From Methylobacterium crusticola (GTDB lineage: Bacteria > Pseudomonadota > Alphaproteobacteria > Rhizobiales > Beijerinckiaceae), in assembly GCF_003574465.1 (NCBI RefSeq), contig NZ_QOWC01000002.1, forward strand, positions 1 to 64,000: DNA of 64,000 nucleotides, given 5' to 3'. Below the pieces are notes generated by a model. That model saw only the letters and a program-made list of their open reading frames with translations, ran no database searches and was not told where the DNA came from. Positions within the stretch are counted from its first letter, which is position 1. Each line of letters starts with the position of its first letter. The position numbers and the translations under genes were made by a program. This document shows, in pieces, positions 9,401-17,079 of this stretch.

Positions 9401-10283
9401 GCCCCCGGCGCCGCCCCGGGTCGCCGTCGAGGCAGGCCTGGTAGGCGAAGTTCGGCGCGGCCGTGTGGGTGATGCGGTGGCGCGAGAGCGCCTCCAGCCA
9501 GGCGAGCGGCCGCTGCGCGAAGGCGGCCGGGGCCATCAGCACGGCCGGGCAGCCGGCATGGACCGGCTGGAGGCAGCCGAACATCAGCCCGAGGTCGTGG
9601 TAGTGCGGCAGCCAGGACAGGATCCGGCTCTCCGGCCCGATGGCGCACTGGCGCGCGAGGTCGCGGGCGTTGGCCAGGACGTTGGCGTGGCTCACGACGA
9701 CGCCCTTGGGGGCGGCCGTGGAGCCGGAGGTGTACTGGAGGTGCGCAACCGCGTCGGGGCCGAGGCCCGGATCCGCCCACAGCTCCGCATCCGCGCCCGC
9801 CGCATCCTCCGCGGCAAGCCAGCGCACCTCCCCGAGGCGCGCCGCGAGGAGGGGCGCCAGGGCCGCGCCGGCGATGCCGATCCGGGCTCCCGAATCCCGC
9901 GCCACCGCCTCGAGGTGGCCGAGCGGCCGGCTGGGATTGGGCTGGCGCACCGGCACCGCGACGGCCCCGGCGTAGTAGCAGCCGAACAGGGCCGCCACCA
10001 CGTCGAGACCGGCGGGCAGGACGAGGAGGACCGGCGCGCCCGCCTCGGCTCCGGCCTGCCGCAGGGCGACGGCGACGGCGCGGGCGCGCCGGTCGAGCGC
10101 CGCCAGGGTCAGGGCGGCCGTCCGCTCCCGCCCGTCGAGGAGCGTGAAGGCGACGCGCTCCGGGTCCGCGGCCGCCCCGGCCCGCAGCCGCGCCACCATC
10201 GAGCCGGGCGCTGCGGTGCCGGGCGGGGGGATCGGGTCCGAGAGATCGGGCCGGTACGCGTGCATGGTCGCCGGGGACTTCAT
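6457..10283 (-). CDS. Fatty-acyl-AMP ligase / acyl-CoA dehydrogenase / ACP fusion, frameshifted as written
   Basis: Predicted to adenylate a fatty acid, load it on its own ACP and oxidise it before handing it to the NRPS. The ligase (about residues 1-590) shows YTSGSTAAPKG and the FAAL-type LPHYHDLGL. The dehydrogenase (about 630-985) shows FAMTEAEAGS and IFEGPTEP. A helical linker follows, then an ACP (about 1170-1240) with FGMDSVTALL, Ser near 1193. The frame changes within 8796-8805: upstream reads DPALSPGAG, downstream AAFALE, and together they make normal FAAL sequence. Total length is one base short of 1276 codons. Both halves are well conserved, so either the C-rich run has a base-call error or the gene is newly broken. 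ATG 10283 is chosen; a second Met follows six residues later. Confidence 0.88.
7052..7087. repeat. 18-nt tandem repeat inside FAAL-ACAD-ACP gene
   Basis: Two exact 18-nt copies (7052-7069, 7070-7087) with a degenerate third at the left. In frame they give a repeated S-A-E-T-L-S-R type hexapeptide in the linker between the dehydrogenase core and the ACP. Confidence 0.75.
8796..8805 (-). other. Frameshift site in C-rich run
   Basis: The run reads cccc-g-ccccc on the plus strand. Adding one C/G here joins the ligase reading frame upstream to the ligase/dehydrogenase/ACP frame downstream without a gap. It marks a one-base deletion, either biological or a homopolymer error. Confidence 0.8.
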
Positions 10284-10357
10284 CAGGGGGTGCGGGGAGG
10301 CCGGGTCCGGGGGAGCGCGGCGCCGGTCGGGGCCCGGGTCGGTGCCCAAGGCCGCGC

Positions 10358-10558
10358 TCAGCCGTCGCGGGCCGGCGCCGTCGGGTCGGGCCAGACCTCC
10401 GCCACGTAGGCGAGGCAGGCATCCTTCGGCCCGGACCGGCCGACCTCGCGCCAGCCCGCCGGCGGGGGCCGGTGCGCGGGCCAGAGCGCGTAGCGGCCCT
10501 CGTGGTTGACCACGACCGTCACGGTCTCGTCCTGCCAGTCCGCCTGCGCCTCGTCCAT
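10358..10558 (-). CDS. MbtH-like NRPS chaperone
   Basis: A 66-residue protein that matches the MbtH family across its length. It has an N-H-E-G-R-Y-A-L-W-P core, P-x-G-W, and the C-terminal CLAYVAEVW with the family's conserved Trp residues. MbtH-like proteins bind NRPS adenylation domains and are often needed for their solubility and activity. The start is ATG 10558 because AGGAG lies about seven bases upstream; longer readings upstream are repetitive and have no such site. It is the first gene of the leftward NRPS operon, 74 bases before the FAAL fusion, and is divergent from the precursor operon. Confidence 0.95.
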   Translation of the reverse strand: MDEAQADWQDETVTVVVNHEGRYALWPAHRPPPAGWREVGRSGPKDACLAYVAEVWPDPTAPARDG

Positions 10559-10586
10559 GCCGTCTCCTGATCGTCGTCGCGCGCCC

Positions 10587-10628
10587 GCGGCCGGCTCGTG
10601 GCGGCCGGCTCGCGGCGGCCGGCTCGCC
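10587..10628. repeat. 14-nt tandem repeat, three copies
   Basis: Units at 10587-10600, 10601-10614 and 10615-10628 share gcggccggctcg. The repeat lies just upstream of the MbtH SD, outside any gene, and its length is not a multiple of three. Confidence 0.7.
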
Positions 10629-10809
10629 GCGACGGCCTCGCGGCGCCCGTCGCGCCCCGGTTGTCGTCGGCCGGCGCCGCACTCGCGGCCGCTGTTCCGT
10701 GGCGGAACCTCTTCCGCCACTATCGCGGAAGATATTCTGTGTTCTTCCAGGAAGAATAAGGCCGAAACTCTTCGCCGTCACCGCTATCCGGAAGTTCTAC
10801 TGGAGGGAT

Positions 10810-10893
10810 ATGAGCCTTGATCCCTACAGTAAACAAGGATTTTTGATAATGTTATTTTCAGTTTTGGGGTTTGATCGGCCGCCGCGGGGGTGA
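10810..10893 (+). CDS. Possible 27-residue hydrophobic peptide
   Basis: ATG 10810 is preceded at about three bases by ggaggg. The frame runs 27 codons and encodes a peptide with a hydrophobic middle (GFLIMLFSVLGF), which could be a short membrane segment or a leader. It lies wholly in the A+T-rich island of the cluster's divergent promoter. Codon use is unlike that of neighbouring genes, so it may be chance. No family is recognised. Confidence 0.25.
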   Translation: MSLDPYSKQGFLIMLFSVLGFDRPPRG

Positions 10894-10950
10894 CATGGTC
10901 TGGCGCCGCGCCGGTCAGGCCCGTGCAGATCCAGCCATGCGGAGAGTGTG

Positions 10951-11094
10951 ATGTCGGTCGAGCAGATGAAGGCCAAGCACAAGGCCGAGAAGGAATCCCT
11001 CAAGGCGGCCGCGAAGGCGGAGCACAAGGCCGCCGCCAAGGCCGCGCACAAGGACCAGGAGAAGCAGAAGGCGCTGGCCAAGGCCGCCGGCTGA
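10951..11094 (+). CDS. Small Lys/Ala-rich helical protein, unknown function
   Basis: A 47-residue protein made almost only of Lys, Ala, Glu, His and Gln, beginning MSVEQMKAKHKAEKE and ending KALAKAAG. There is no Cys, Trp or Tyr, and a single amphipathic, very basic helix is expected. ATG 10951 has ggag about six bases upstream. It lies 118 bases before the sbnA-like gene on the same strand. Composition resembles small nucleic-acid-binding or histone-H1-like tails, but that is only a resemblance. Confidence 0.6.
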   Translation: MSVEQMKAKHKAEKESLKAAAKAEHKAAAKAAHKDQEKQKALAKAAG

Positions 11095-11212
11095 CCGCCG
11101 CACCGCGCGCCGGGACCGCCTGTCCGGGGTTCCGCGCGCCCCGACGCCGTCCCGCGCCCCCCGTCGAGACCGGCCCCGCGCGGCCGGGACGCCCCCCGAG
11201 GACGATGCCCGC

Positions 11213-12283
11213 ATGGCGATCGTGACCACTCCGCTCGACCTGCTGTTCCCGGCGCTGTTCGTCGATCTGCCCGAGGTGGCGGGACGCGGGCGGCTGCTGC
11301 TCAAGCTCGAGGGCTACAACGTCACCGGGTCCGTCAAGATCAAGCCGGCCCTGTTCATGCTCGCCGACCTGGAGCGCCGGGGCCTGCTCGCCCCCGGCGC
11401 CACCGTGGTCGAGTCCTCCTCGGGCAACCTCGGCGTCGCGCTCGCCCTGGTCTGCGCCCTGCACGGCTACCGCTTCATCTGCGTCACCGACCCCAACATC
11501 GCGCCGGCCAACCGCCGGGGCATCGAGGCCTACGGCGGCGAGGTGGTGGTGGTCGACCGCCGGGACGCGCAGGGCGGCTACCTCGGGAGCCGCATCGCCT
11601 ACATCGAGGACCTGCTCGCCCGGAATCCCGGCCACGTCTGGCTCAACCAGTACGCCAACCCGGCCAATCCCCAGGCCCACGCCGAGTGGACCGCCCTCGA
11701 GATCCTCGGCGAGGTGCCGCACGTGACGCACCTCTACGTCGGGGCCGGCACCACCGGCACCCTGACGGGCCTGACGCGGCGCTTCGCGGAGCTCTCGCCC
11801 GCGACCCGGGTCGTGGCGGTGGAGCCGGAGGGCTCGGTCACCTTCGATCCGGACCGGCGCGGCCGGCGCCTGATCCCGGGGATCGGCGCCAGCCGGCGGC
11901 CCGAGATCGCCGACCCGGCCGGGCTCGACAAGGTCGTGTACGTGGCGGAGGCGGACGCGATCCGGATGTGCCACGCCCTGTCGCGGCGCCACGGCCTGCT
12001 GCTCGGCGGCTCGTCGGGCTCGGTCCTGGCAGCGGTGGCGGCGGACGCCGCCGGCTTCGCGGCGGACGCGACGGTCGTCGCCCTCTCCCCCGACCTCGGC
12101 GACAAGTACCTCGACACCGTCTACGCCCCGGACTGGGTGCGGGCGCAGTACGGCTTCGACCCGACCCTGCCGGGGGCGCAGGCCGGTCCGCCGCCCCGGC
12201 GCGAGCCGCTCCAGGCCGTGATCGCCCGCCACGCCCCCCGCCCCGTCGGGGTCGCGCCCGCCCTGCGCCGGGCGGGCGCGTGA
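11213..12283 (+). CDS. sbnA: SbnA-like PLP synthase (2,3-diaminopropionate pathway)
   Basis: A 356-residue fold-type II PLP enzyme of the cysteine-synthase family. The PLP lysine lies in NVTGSVKIKPALF near residue 45. The phosphate-binding and substrate loops are ESSSGNLGVAL and GAGTTGTLTG, and there is a late GGSSGSVLAA. Staphylococcal SbnA joins O-phosphoserine and glutamate to N-(1-amino-1-carboxy-2-ethyl)-glutamate. The immediately following SbnB homologue (TGATG overlap) makes that role much more likely than cysteine synthesis. The gene starts the rightward precursor operon. Confidence 0.9.
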   Translation: MAIVTTPLDLLFPALFVDLPEVAGRGRLLLKLEGYNVTGSVKIKPALFMLADLERRGLLAPGATVVESSSGNLGVALALVCALHGYRFICVTDPNIAPANRRGIEAYGGEVVVVDRRDAQGGYLGSRIAYIEDLLARNPGHVWLNQYANPANPQAHAEWTALEILGEVPHVTHLYVGAGTTGTLTGLTRRFAELSPATRVVAVEPEGSVTFDPDRRGRRLIPGIGASRRPEIADPAGLDKVVYVAEADAIRMCHALSRRHGLLLGGSSGSVLAAVAADAAGFAADATVVALSPDLGDKYLDTVYAPDWVRAQYGFDPTLPGAQAGPPPRREPLQAVIARHAPRPVGVAPALRRAGA

Positions 12284-13287
12284 TGGCCCGGCCCGGCCCG
12301 GCCTTCGCGGTGGTCGGCGCCCGCGCGGTCGCGGACGTCCTGGCGCGCCACCGCGGCGCCGTCGCGGACATCGTCCGGGGCGCCTACCTGGCCCACCGGG
12401 ACGGCCGCACCGTCAACCCGGACAGCGGCTTCCTGCGCTTCCCCGACCGGCCGAGCGCCCGGATCATCGCGCTGCCGGCCCGCCTGCGCGACGGGGGCGC
12501 CGACACCGCCGGCATCAAGTGGATCGCGAGCTTCCCCGGGAACCACGCCCTCGGGGTGGCGCGCGCCTCGGCGGTGATCGTGCTCAACGACATGGAGACG
12601 GGGTTCCCGACCGCGTGCCTGGAGGGCTCGCTCATCAGCGCGGCCCGCACCGCCGCCTCCGCGGCGCTGGCGGCCGGCCTCCTGCACGGCGAGACCCGGG
12701 CCGGGACCCTCGCGGTGGTGGGGGCGGGGCCGATCGCGGCGACCACCCTCGACCACCTCGCCTGCGCGGGCTGGCGCATCGGGCGCCTGCGCGTCCACGA
12801 CCTCGCGGGCGGGCGCGCCGAGGCCCTGTGCGCGCGCCTGCGCGAGGCCGGGCAGCCGGCCGAGGCCGCCGCGACCGCGGAGGCGGCGGTGCGGGGCGCC
12901 GACCTCGTGCTCCTCGCCACCACGGCGGCGGCACCCCACCTCGTCGATCCGGGCCTGTTCACCCCGGCCCAGACGGTGCTGCACCTCTCGCTGCGCGACC
13001 TCGGCGTCCCGGTGATCCTGGCCGCCCAGAACGTCGTCGACGACGTCGAGCACTGCCTCAAGGCGCAGACCTCCGTCCACCTCGCCGAGCAGGCGACGGG
13101 CGGGCGGGACTTCGTGGCCGGCACCATCGCGGACCTGCTGACGGGCACCTTGCGGCCCGACCGGGACCGGGTGCGCGTCCTCTCGCCCTTCGGCCTCGGC
13201 GTGCTCGACCTCGCGGTCGCGCGCTTCGTCCTCGCGGCCGCCGCCGCGGAGGGCCGGGCCCCCGCCGTCGAGGGCTTCTTCCCGTGA
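12283..13287 (+). CDS. sbnB: SbnB-like dehydrogenase (2,3-diaminopropionate forming)
   Basis: A 334-residue ornithine-cyclodeaminase/mu-crystallin family protein. SbnB oxidatively hydrolyses the SbnA product to L-2,3-diaminopropionate and 2-oxoglutarate. Visible marks are GIKWIASFPGN near residue 75, NDMETGFPTA near 100, and a Rossmann motif VVGAGPIAATTL near 145 for NAD(P). The start ATG overlaps the stop of the sbnA-like gene (TGATG), and the stop overlaps the next GTG (GTGA). Pairing with an SbnA homologue is the characteristic arrangement of diaminopropionate operons. Confidence 0.92.
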   Translation: MARPGPAFAVVGARAVADVLARHRGAVADIVRGAYLAHRDGRTVNPDSGFLRFPDRPSARIIALPARLRDGGADTAGIKWIASFPGNHALGVARASAVIVLNDMETGFPTACLEGSLISAARTAASAALAAGLLHGETRAGTLAVVGAGPIAATTLDHLACAGWRIGRLRVHDLAGGRAEALCARLREAGQPAEAAATAEAAVRGADLVLLATTAAAPHLVDPGLFTPAQTVLHLSLRDLGVPVILAAQNVVDDVEHCLKAQTSVHLAEQATGGRDFVAGTIADLLTGTLRPDRDRVRVLSPFGLGVLDLAVARFVLAAAAAEGRAPAVEGFFP

Positions 13288-14537
13288 GGCCGCTCTCCGC
13301 CCCGGGGCCGGGCGGCCTCGCCACCGCGCAGGCCGCCTGCACGGCCTGCGGCCGGCCCCACCCGCTCACCGCCCGCACCGGCGCCTGCGGCTGCGGCCGG
13401 GCCCAGCCCCTCGCGGTCCGGGCGCCCGGCGACGCCGCCGCCCTGCGGGCCGGACTCGCCGGGAACGTCCCGTCGCTGTGGCGCTACGAGGCCCTGCTGC
13501 CGGTGTCGCGGCGCTTCGCCAGCCCGCTCCAGGTCGGCTGGACGCCCCTCGTCGCGTGCGGCCGCGTCGGCGGGGTCGAGCTCCTCGTCAAGGACGAGAC
13601 CCGCAACCCGAGCGGCTCGCTGAAGGACCGGGCGAGCGAGGTCGTGGTCGCGGTCGCGCGCGCCCACGGCATCGGGGAGGCGATCGTGGCCTCGACCGGG
13701 AACGCCGCGGCCTCCCTGGCCTGCATCGGGGCCGCCACGGGCCTGCGGGTCACCGTGCTGGTGCCCGAGGCGACGCCCGTGGCGAAGCTCGCCCAGGCCC
13801 TCGCGTACGGCGCCACGGTGCACCGGGTCGCCGGGAGCTACGACGACGCCGTCGCGATGGCGGGGCGGATCGCGGCCGCGCGCGGCCTCCTCGACCGCAC
13901 CACGGGCCTCAACCCCTTCACCCGGGAGGGCAAGAAGACCTGCGCGTTCGAGATCTGCGAGCAGATGGGCTGGCGGGCGCCCGACTGGGTGATCGTGCCG
14001 ACGGGCGACGGCAACATCCTGAGCGCCCTCTGGAAGGGGTTCGGCGAGCTCGCCCGGCACGGCGTCGTCACGGCCTGCCCGCGCCTCGTCGCCGCCCAGG
14101 CCCTCGGCTCCTGCGCCATCGCGCGGGCGCACGACCCGGGCGCCGTGCCGGCGGACGCGCCGCGCGGCACCATCGCGGACAGCATCGCGGTCGATGCGCC
14201 GCGGGACGAGGCGGCGGCCCTCGCCGCGCTCGCCCGCACGCGCGGCGTCGCCGTGACGGTGGACGACGGCGCCATCGCGGGGGCGGTGCGGGCGCTCGCG
14301 TCCCGGTTCGGCCTCTTCGTCGAGCCGTCGAGCGCCGCCGCCTACGCGGCCTTCGAGGCTCTGCGCGGGGCGGGGCGGTTCGGGCCGGGCGAGCGGGTGG
14401 TGTGCCTGGCCACCGGCAGCGGGCTGAAGGATGTCGGCCCGCTCCTCGCCGCCCTGCCGGCGGCCGCCGCCCCGGTCCGCCCGGAGGAGTGGCGCGCCCT
14501 CGCGGCGCCGCCCCCGGCGGCCCGGCGCGCCGTCTGA
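13284..14537 (+). CDS. Threonine-synthase-like PLP enzyme
   Basis: A 417-residue fold-type II PLP protein with the PLP lysine in NPSGSLKDRAS (about residue 113), ASTGNAAAS, PTGDGN and ATGSGLKD. The N-terminus has a CxxC...CxC cluster (residues about 19-38), as seen in some threonine synthases. Threonine synthase converts O-phosphohomoserine to threonine by elimination and hydration. Inside this cluster the enzyme probably makes or modifies a non-protein amino acid, for example by beta/gamma-replacement on a phosphorylated substrate. GTG 13284 overlaps the sbnB stop; the true substrate cannot be read from sequence. A housekeeping thrC is possible but unlikely in this operon. Confidence 0.85.
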   Translation: MRPLSAPGPGGLATAQAACTACGRPHPLTARTGACGCGRAQPLAVRAPGDAAALRAGLAGNVPSLWRYEALLPVSRRFASPLQVGWTPLVACGRVGGVELLVKDETRNPSGSLKDRASEVVVAVARAHGIGEAIVASTGNAAASLACIGAATGLRVTVLVPEATPVAKLAQALAYGATVHRVAGSYDDAVAMAGRIAAARGLLDRTTGLNPFTREGKKTCAFEICEQMGWRAPDWVIVPTGDGNILSALWKGFGELARHGVVTACPRLVAAQALGSCAIARAHDPGAVPADAPRGTIADSIAVDAPRDEAAALAALARTRGVAVTVDDGAIAGAVRALASRFGLFVEPSSAAAYAAFEALRGAGRFGPGERVVCLATGSGLKDVGPLLAALPAAAAPVRPEEWRALAAPPPAARRAV

Positions 14538-14557
14538 CGCGCGGGGTGGCGGCGGCC

Positions 14558-16420
14558 GTGTGCGGGATCTGCGGAATCTTCAGCCTGACCGACGGGCCGC
14601 CGGTGTCGCGGGCGGTCGTCGCCGCGATGAGCCGGACGCTCGCCCATCGCGGCCCGGACGCCGCCGGCCTCCACGTCGCGGGCGGCGTCGGCCTCGGCTT
14701 CCGGCGCCTGAGCATCGTCGACCTCGCGGGCGGCCACCAGCCGCTCGCCAACGAGGACGGCACGCTGCGCCTCGTCTGCAACGGCGAGATCTTCAACCAC
14801 CGGGAGCTGCGGGCCGAGCTGACGGGGCGGGGCCACCGCTTCCGGACGGGCAGCGACGTCGAGGTCATCCTCCACCTCTACGAGGAGGTCGGCGACGCCC
14901 TGCTCGACCGCATCGACGGCCAGTTCGCCTTCGCGCTCGTCGACGGCGCCCGCCGGCGCCTGCTGCTGGCGCGCGATCCCTTCGGAGTGGCGCCCCTGTT
15001 CCACGCCCGGGTCGGCGACGCCCTGGTGTTCGGCTCCGAGATCAAGGCGATCCTCGCCCATCCGGGCGTCCCGCGCCGGGTCGACCTCACGGGGCTCGAC
15101 CAGGTGCTGTCGCTGCCGGGGCTCGTGAGCCCCCGCACGATGTTCCAGGGCATCCACGGCCTGCCCCCGGGCCACCGGCTCGTGGCGCAGGACGGCCGGG
15201 TCGCGAGCGCGCCCTACTGGGACATGGTCTACCCGCCCGAGGCCGAGCCCCCGCCGGCGCGGTCGGACGAGGCGTACCGCGAGGAGACCGCCCACGTGCT
15301 GGCCGGGGCGGTGCGGCGGCGCCTCCAGGCGGACGTGCCGGTGGGCGCCTACCTCAGCGGCGGGCTCGATTCCTCCCTGGTCACCGCCCTGATGACGGCC
15401 GAGACCGGCCCGGTCCGGACGTTCTCGATCACCTTCGGCGAGCGCCTGTTCGACGAGCGCGGCCACCAGGAGCGCGTCGCCGCGCATCTCGGCTGCCGGT
15501 CCCGGGCGGTCGAGCTCGGGCTCGCGGCGATCGAGGACCGCCTCGACGCCGTGGTGCGGCACGCCGAGTGCCCCGTGAAGGAGACCTACAACGCGGCCTC
15601 CCTGGCCCTCTCGGCGGCGGCCCGCGCGGCGAGCGTCCCGGTGGTGCTGAGCGGCGAGGGCGCCGACGAGCTCTTCGCCGGCTACGTCGGCTACCGCTAC
15701 GACGCCTTCCGGCGCCGCAGCGGCCGGCACGCCCCCCCGCCGCCCCGGGAAGCGGAGCTGCGCCGCCGGCTCTGGGGCGACGCCTCGGTGTTCTACGAGC
15801 GCGCGCTGGCCCCGCACGAGGCGGAGCGCGCCGCCCTCTACGCCCCGGCCCTGCGGGCCCGGCTCGGGGACTTCGCCTTCACGGGCTTTCCCCTCGTCGA
15901 CCCGGCCCGGCTGCGGGGCCTCCATCCCCTGCACCAGCGCTCCTACCTCGACCTCAAGCTCAGGCTCGGCGACCACCTCGTCGGCGACCACGGCGACCGC
16001 ATGCTCCTCGCCAACGCGGTCGAGGGCCGCTTCCCGTTCCTCGACCGCGCGGTGGCCGACCTGGCGCGGCGGATGCCGCCGGACCTGAAGCTGCGCGGCT
16101 TCACCGAGAAGCACGTCCTCAAGGAGGTCGCCCGCGCCCACCTGCCGGCCGAGGTCGTCGAGCGCGAGAAGTTTCCGTTCCAGGCGCCCGGCAGCGCCTA
16201 CCTGCTGCGCCGGGGCTCGGCGCGGATCGCCCATCTCCTCGCCCCGGAGACGATCCGGCGCCAGGGCTACTTCGACCCCGCGACCGTGGCGGCGCTGGTG
16301 CGCCGGGCCCGGTCCGGCGAGGCCGCCCCGGGCGGGGACAACCAGGACGACGTGCTCCTGACGGTCCTGACCTTCGGGATGTTCCTCGAGGCCTTCGACC
16401 TGCCGGAGCTCGGCCCGTGA
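14558..16420 (+). CDS. asnB: Asparagine synthetase homologue (glutamine-hydrolysing)
   Basis: A 620-residue two-domain amidotransferase. The class II glutaminase begins M-C-G-I-C-G after GTG 14558, so Cys2 is the expected nucleophile; this decides the start. Glutaminase motifs are AHRGPDAAG, SIVDLAGG and CNGEIFNH. The synthetase domain has the PP-loop LSGGLDSSLV near residue 270 and LSGEGADELFAGY. The usual FGIKPLY is FGVAPLF here. AsnB uses ATP, aspartate and glutamine. In this cluster it may amidate a biosynthetic carboxylate. Beta-lactam synthetases share the fold but lack the catalytic Cys, which argues against that role. Confidence 0.9.
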   Translation: MCGICGIFSLTDGPPVSRAVVAAMSRTLAHRGPDAAGLHVAGGVGLGFRRLSIVDLAGGHQPLANEDGTLRLVCNGEIFNHRELRAELTGRGHRFRTGSDVEVILHLYEEVGDALLDRIDGQFAFALVDGARRRLLLARDPFGVAPLFHARVGDALVFGSEIKAILAHPGVPRRVDLTGLDQVLSLPGLVSPRTMFQGIHGLPPGHRLVAQDGRVASAPYWDMVYPPEAEPPPARSDEAYREETAHVLAGAVRRRLQADVPVGAYLSGGLDSSLVTALMTAETGPVRTFSITFGERLFDERGHQERVAAHLGCRSRAVELGLAAIEDRLDAVVRHAECPVKETYNAASLALSAAARAASVPVVLSGEGADELFAGYVGYRYDAFRRRSGRHAPPPPREAELRRRLWGDASVFYERALAPHEAERAALYAPALRARLGDFAFTGFPLVDPARLRGLHPLHQRSYLDLKLRLGDHLVGDHGDRMLLANAVEGRFPFLDRAVADLARRMPPDLKLRGFTEKHVLKEVARAHLPAEVVEREKFPFQAPGSAYLLRRGSARIAHLLAPETIRRQGYFDPATVAALVRRARSGEAAPGGDNQDDVLLTVLTFGMFLEAFDLPELGP

Positions 16421-17079
16421 GGCCCGCGCCCCCCTTCCCCGTCCTCGTCGTCGCGGTGAGCGGCGTCTCGGGGGCCGGCAAGAGCACCCTCGTCGGCGCG
16501 CTCGCCGACCGCCTCGGCGCGGCGCGCCTGCACTTCGACGCCTACCTGACGCTCGGCAACGACCCGGCCGCCATCGCGGCGTGGCTGGCGGGCGGGGTCG
16601 ACCCGGACCGGATCGAGACGCCCGGGCTCGTCGCCGACCTCGCGCGCCTGCGCGCCGCCCGGGATGCCGGCCCGGCCGGGGTCGGCCAGGATGCCGGCCC
16701 GCCCGGCGGAGCCGGGCCGGGCGGCGTCGTCCTCCTGGAGGAGCCGTTCGGGCGGGCCCGCCGGGCGCTCGCCCCGATGATCGACCTCTCGGTGCACCTC
16801 GACCTGCCGCCCGAGGTCGCCCTCGCCCGCCGGCTGCTGCGGGCGATCGAGGCCGGCGCGGGCGCGCCCGGGCTGGTGCGCGACCTCGAGGCCCAGCTGC
16901 GCGCCTTCCTGGGCGGGGGGCGCGACGTCTACGCGGCGGCCGACCGCGCCGCCCGGGCCGGCGCCGACCTCGTCCTCGACGCCCTCGCCCCCCCGCCGGC
17001 CCTCGTCGCGCGGGTCGTGGCGGCGGTCCGGCGGCGGCGCGGCGACGATCCGACCCCACGGGAGACCGCGCGCACATGA
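16417..17079 (+). CDS. P-loop kinase (uridine-kinase-like fold)
   Basis: A 220-residue protein. Walker A is GVSGAGKSTL at residues about 12-21, followed by LHFDAYLTLGND (substrate-site Asp) and VVLLEEPFG, a Walker-B-like stretch. This resembles uridine kinase, pantothenate kinase and other small-metabolite kinases; the substrate is unknown. The gene is coupled to the asparagine-synthetase homologue by GTGA and to the next gene by ATGA. Since both SbnA- and threonine-synthase-type enzymes act on O-phosphorylated amino acids, this kinase may supply such a phosphate ester (inference). A 27-nt tandem repeat inserts Gly/Pro-rich residues at about 83-100. Confidence 0.75.
   Translation: MRPAPPFPVLVVAVSGVSGAGKSTLVGALADRLGAARLHFDAYLTLGNDPAAIAAWLAGGVDPDRIETPGLVADLARLRAARDAGPAGVGQDAGPPGGAGPGGVVLLEEPFGRARRALAPMIDLSVHLDLPPEVALARRLLRAIEAGAGAPGLVRDLEAQLRAFLGGGRDVYAAADRAARAGADLVLDALAPPPALVARVVAAVRRRRGDDPTPRETART
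16663..16716. repeat. 27-nt tandem repeat inside kinase gene
   Basis: Two copies, 16663-16689 and 16690-16716, each starting gatgccggcccg. In frame they encode a D-A-G-P-type Gly/Pro-rich nonapeptide. The core is nearly the same as the 30-nt repeat at 19475-19579 in another gene of the operon. Confidence 0.75.

Larger units (their letters stand above)
10559..10950. promoter_or_regulatory. Divergent intergenic region of the biosynthetic cluster, AT-rich island
   Basis: This 392-bp gap separates the leftward NRPS genes from the rightward small-protein and precursor genes. The MbtH-proximal part is G+C-rich and has three 14-nt repeats (10587-10628). About 10690-10875 is strikingly A+T-rich for this genome and should hold the promoters. 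It includes gataatgttattttc near 10846, which resembles part of a GATAAT-type iron-regulator site, but the match is weak. A 27-codon reading frame with an SD lies inside and is listed separately. Confidence 0.55.

Noticed and set aside
10840-10865. Fur box
   Set aside because: Only part of the GATAAT consensus matches by hand, and no iron-chelating group biosynthesis is visible. Kept only as a weak note in the promoter entry.
14558-16420. Beta-lactam synthetase
   Set aside because: Those homologues have lost the glutaminase Cys. Here Cys2 follows the start codon and the glutaminase motifs are intact.
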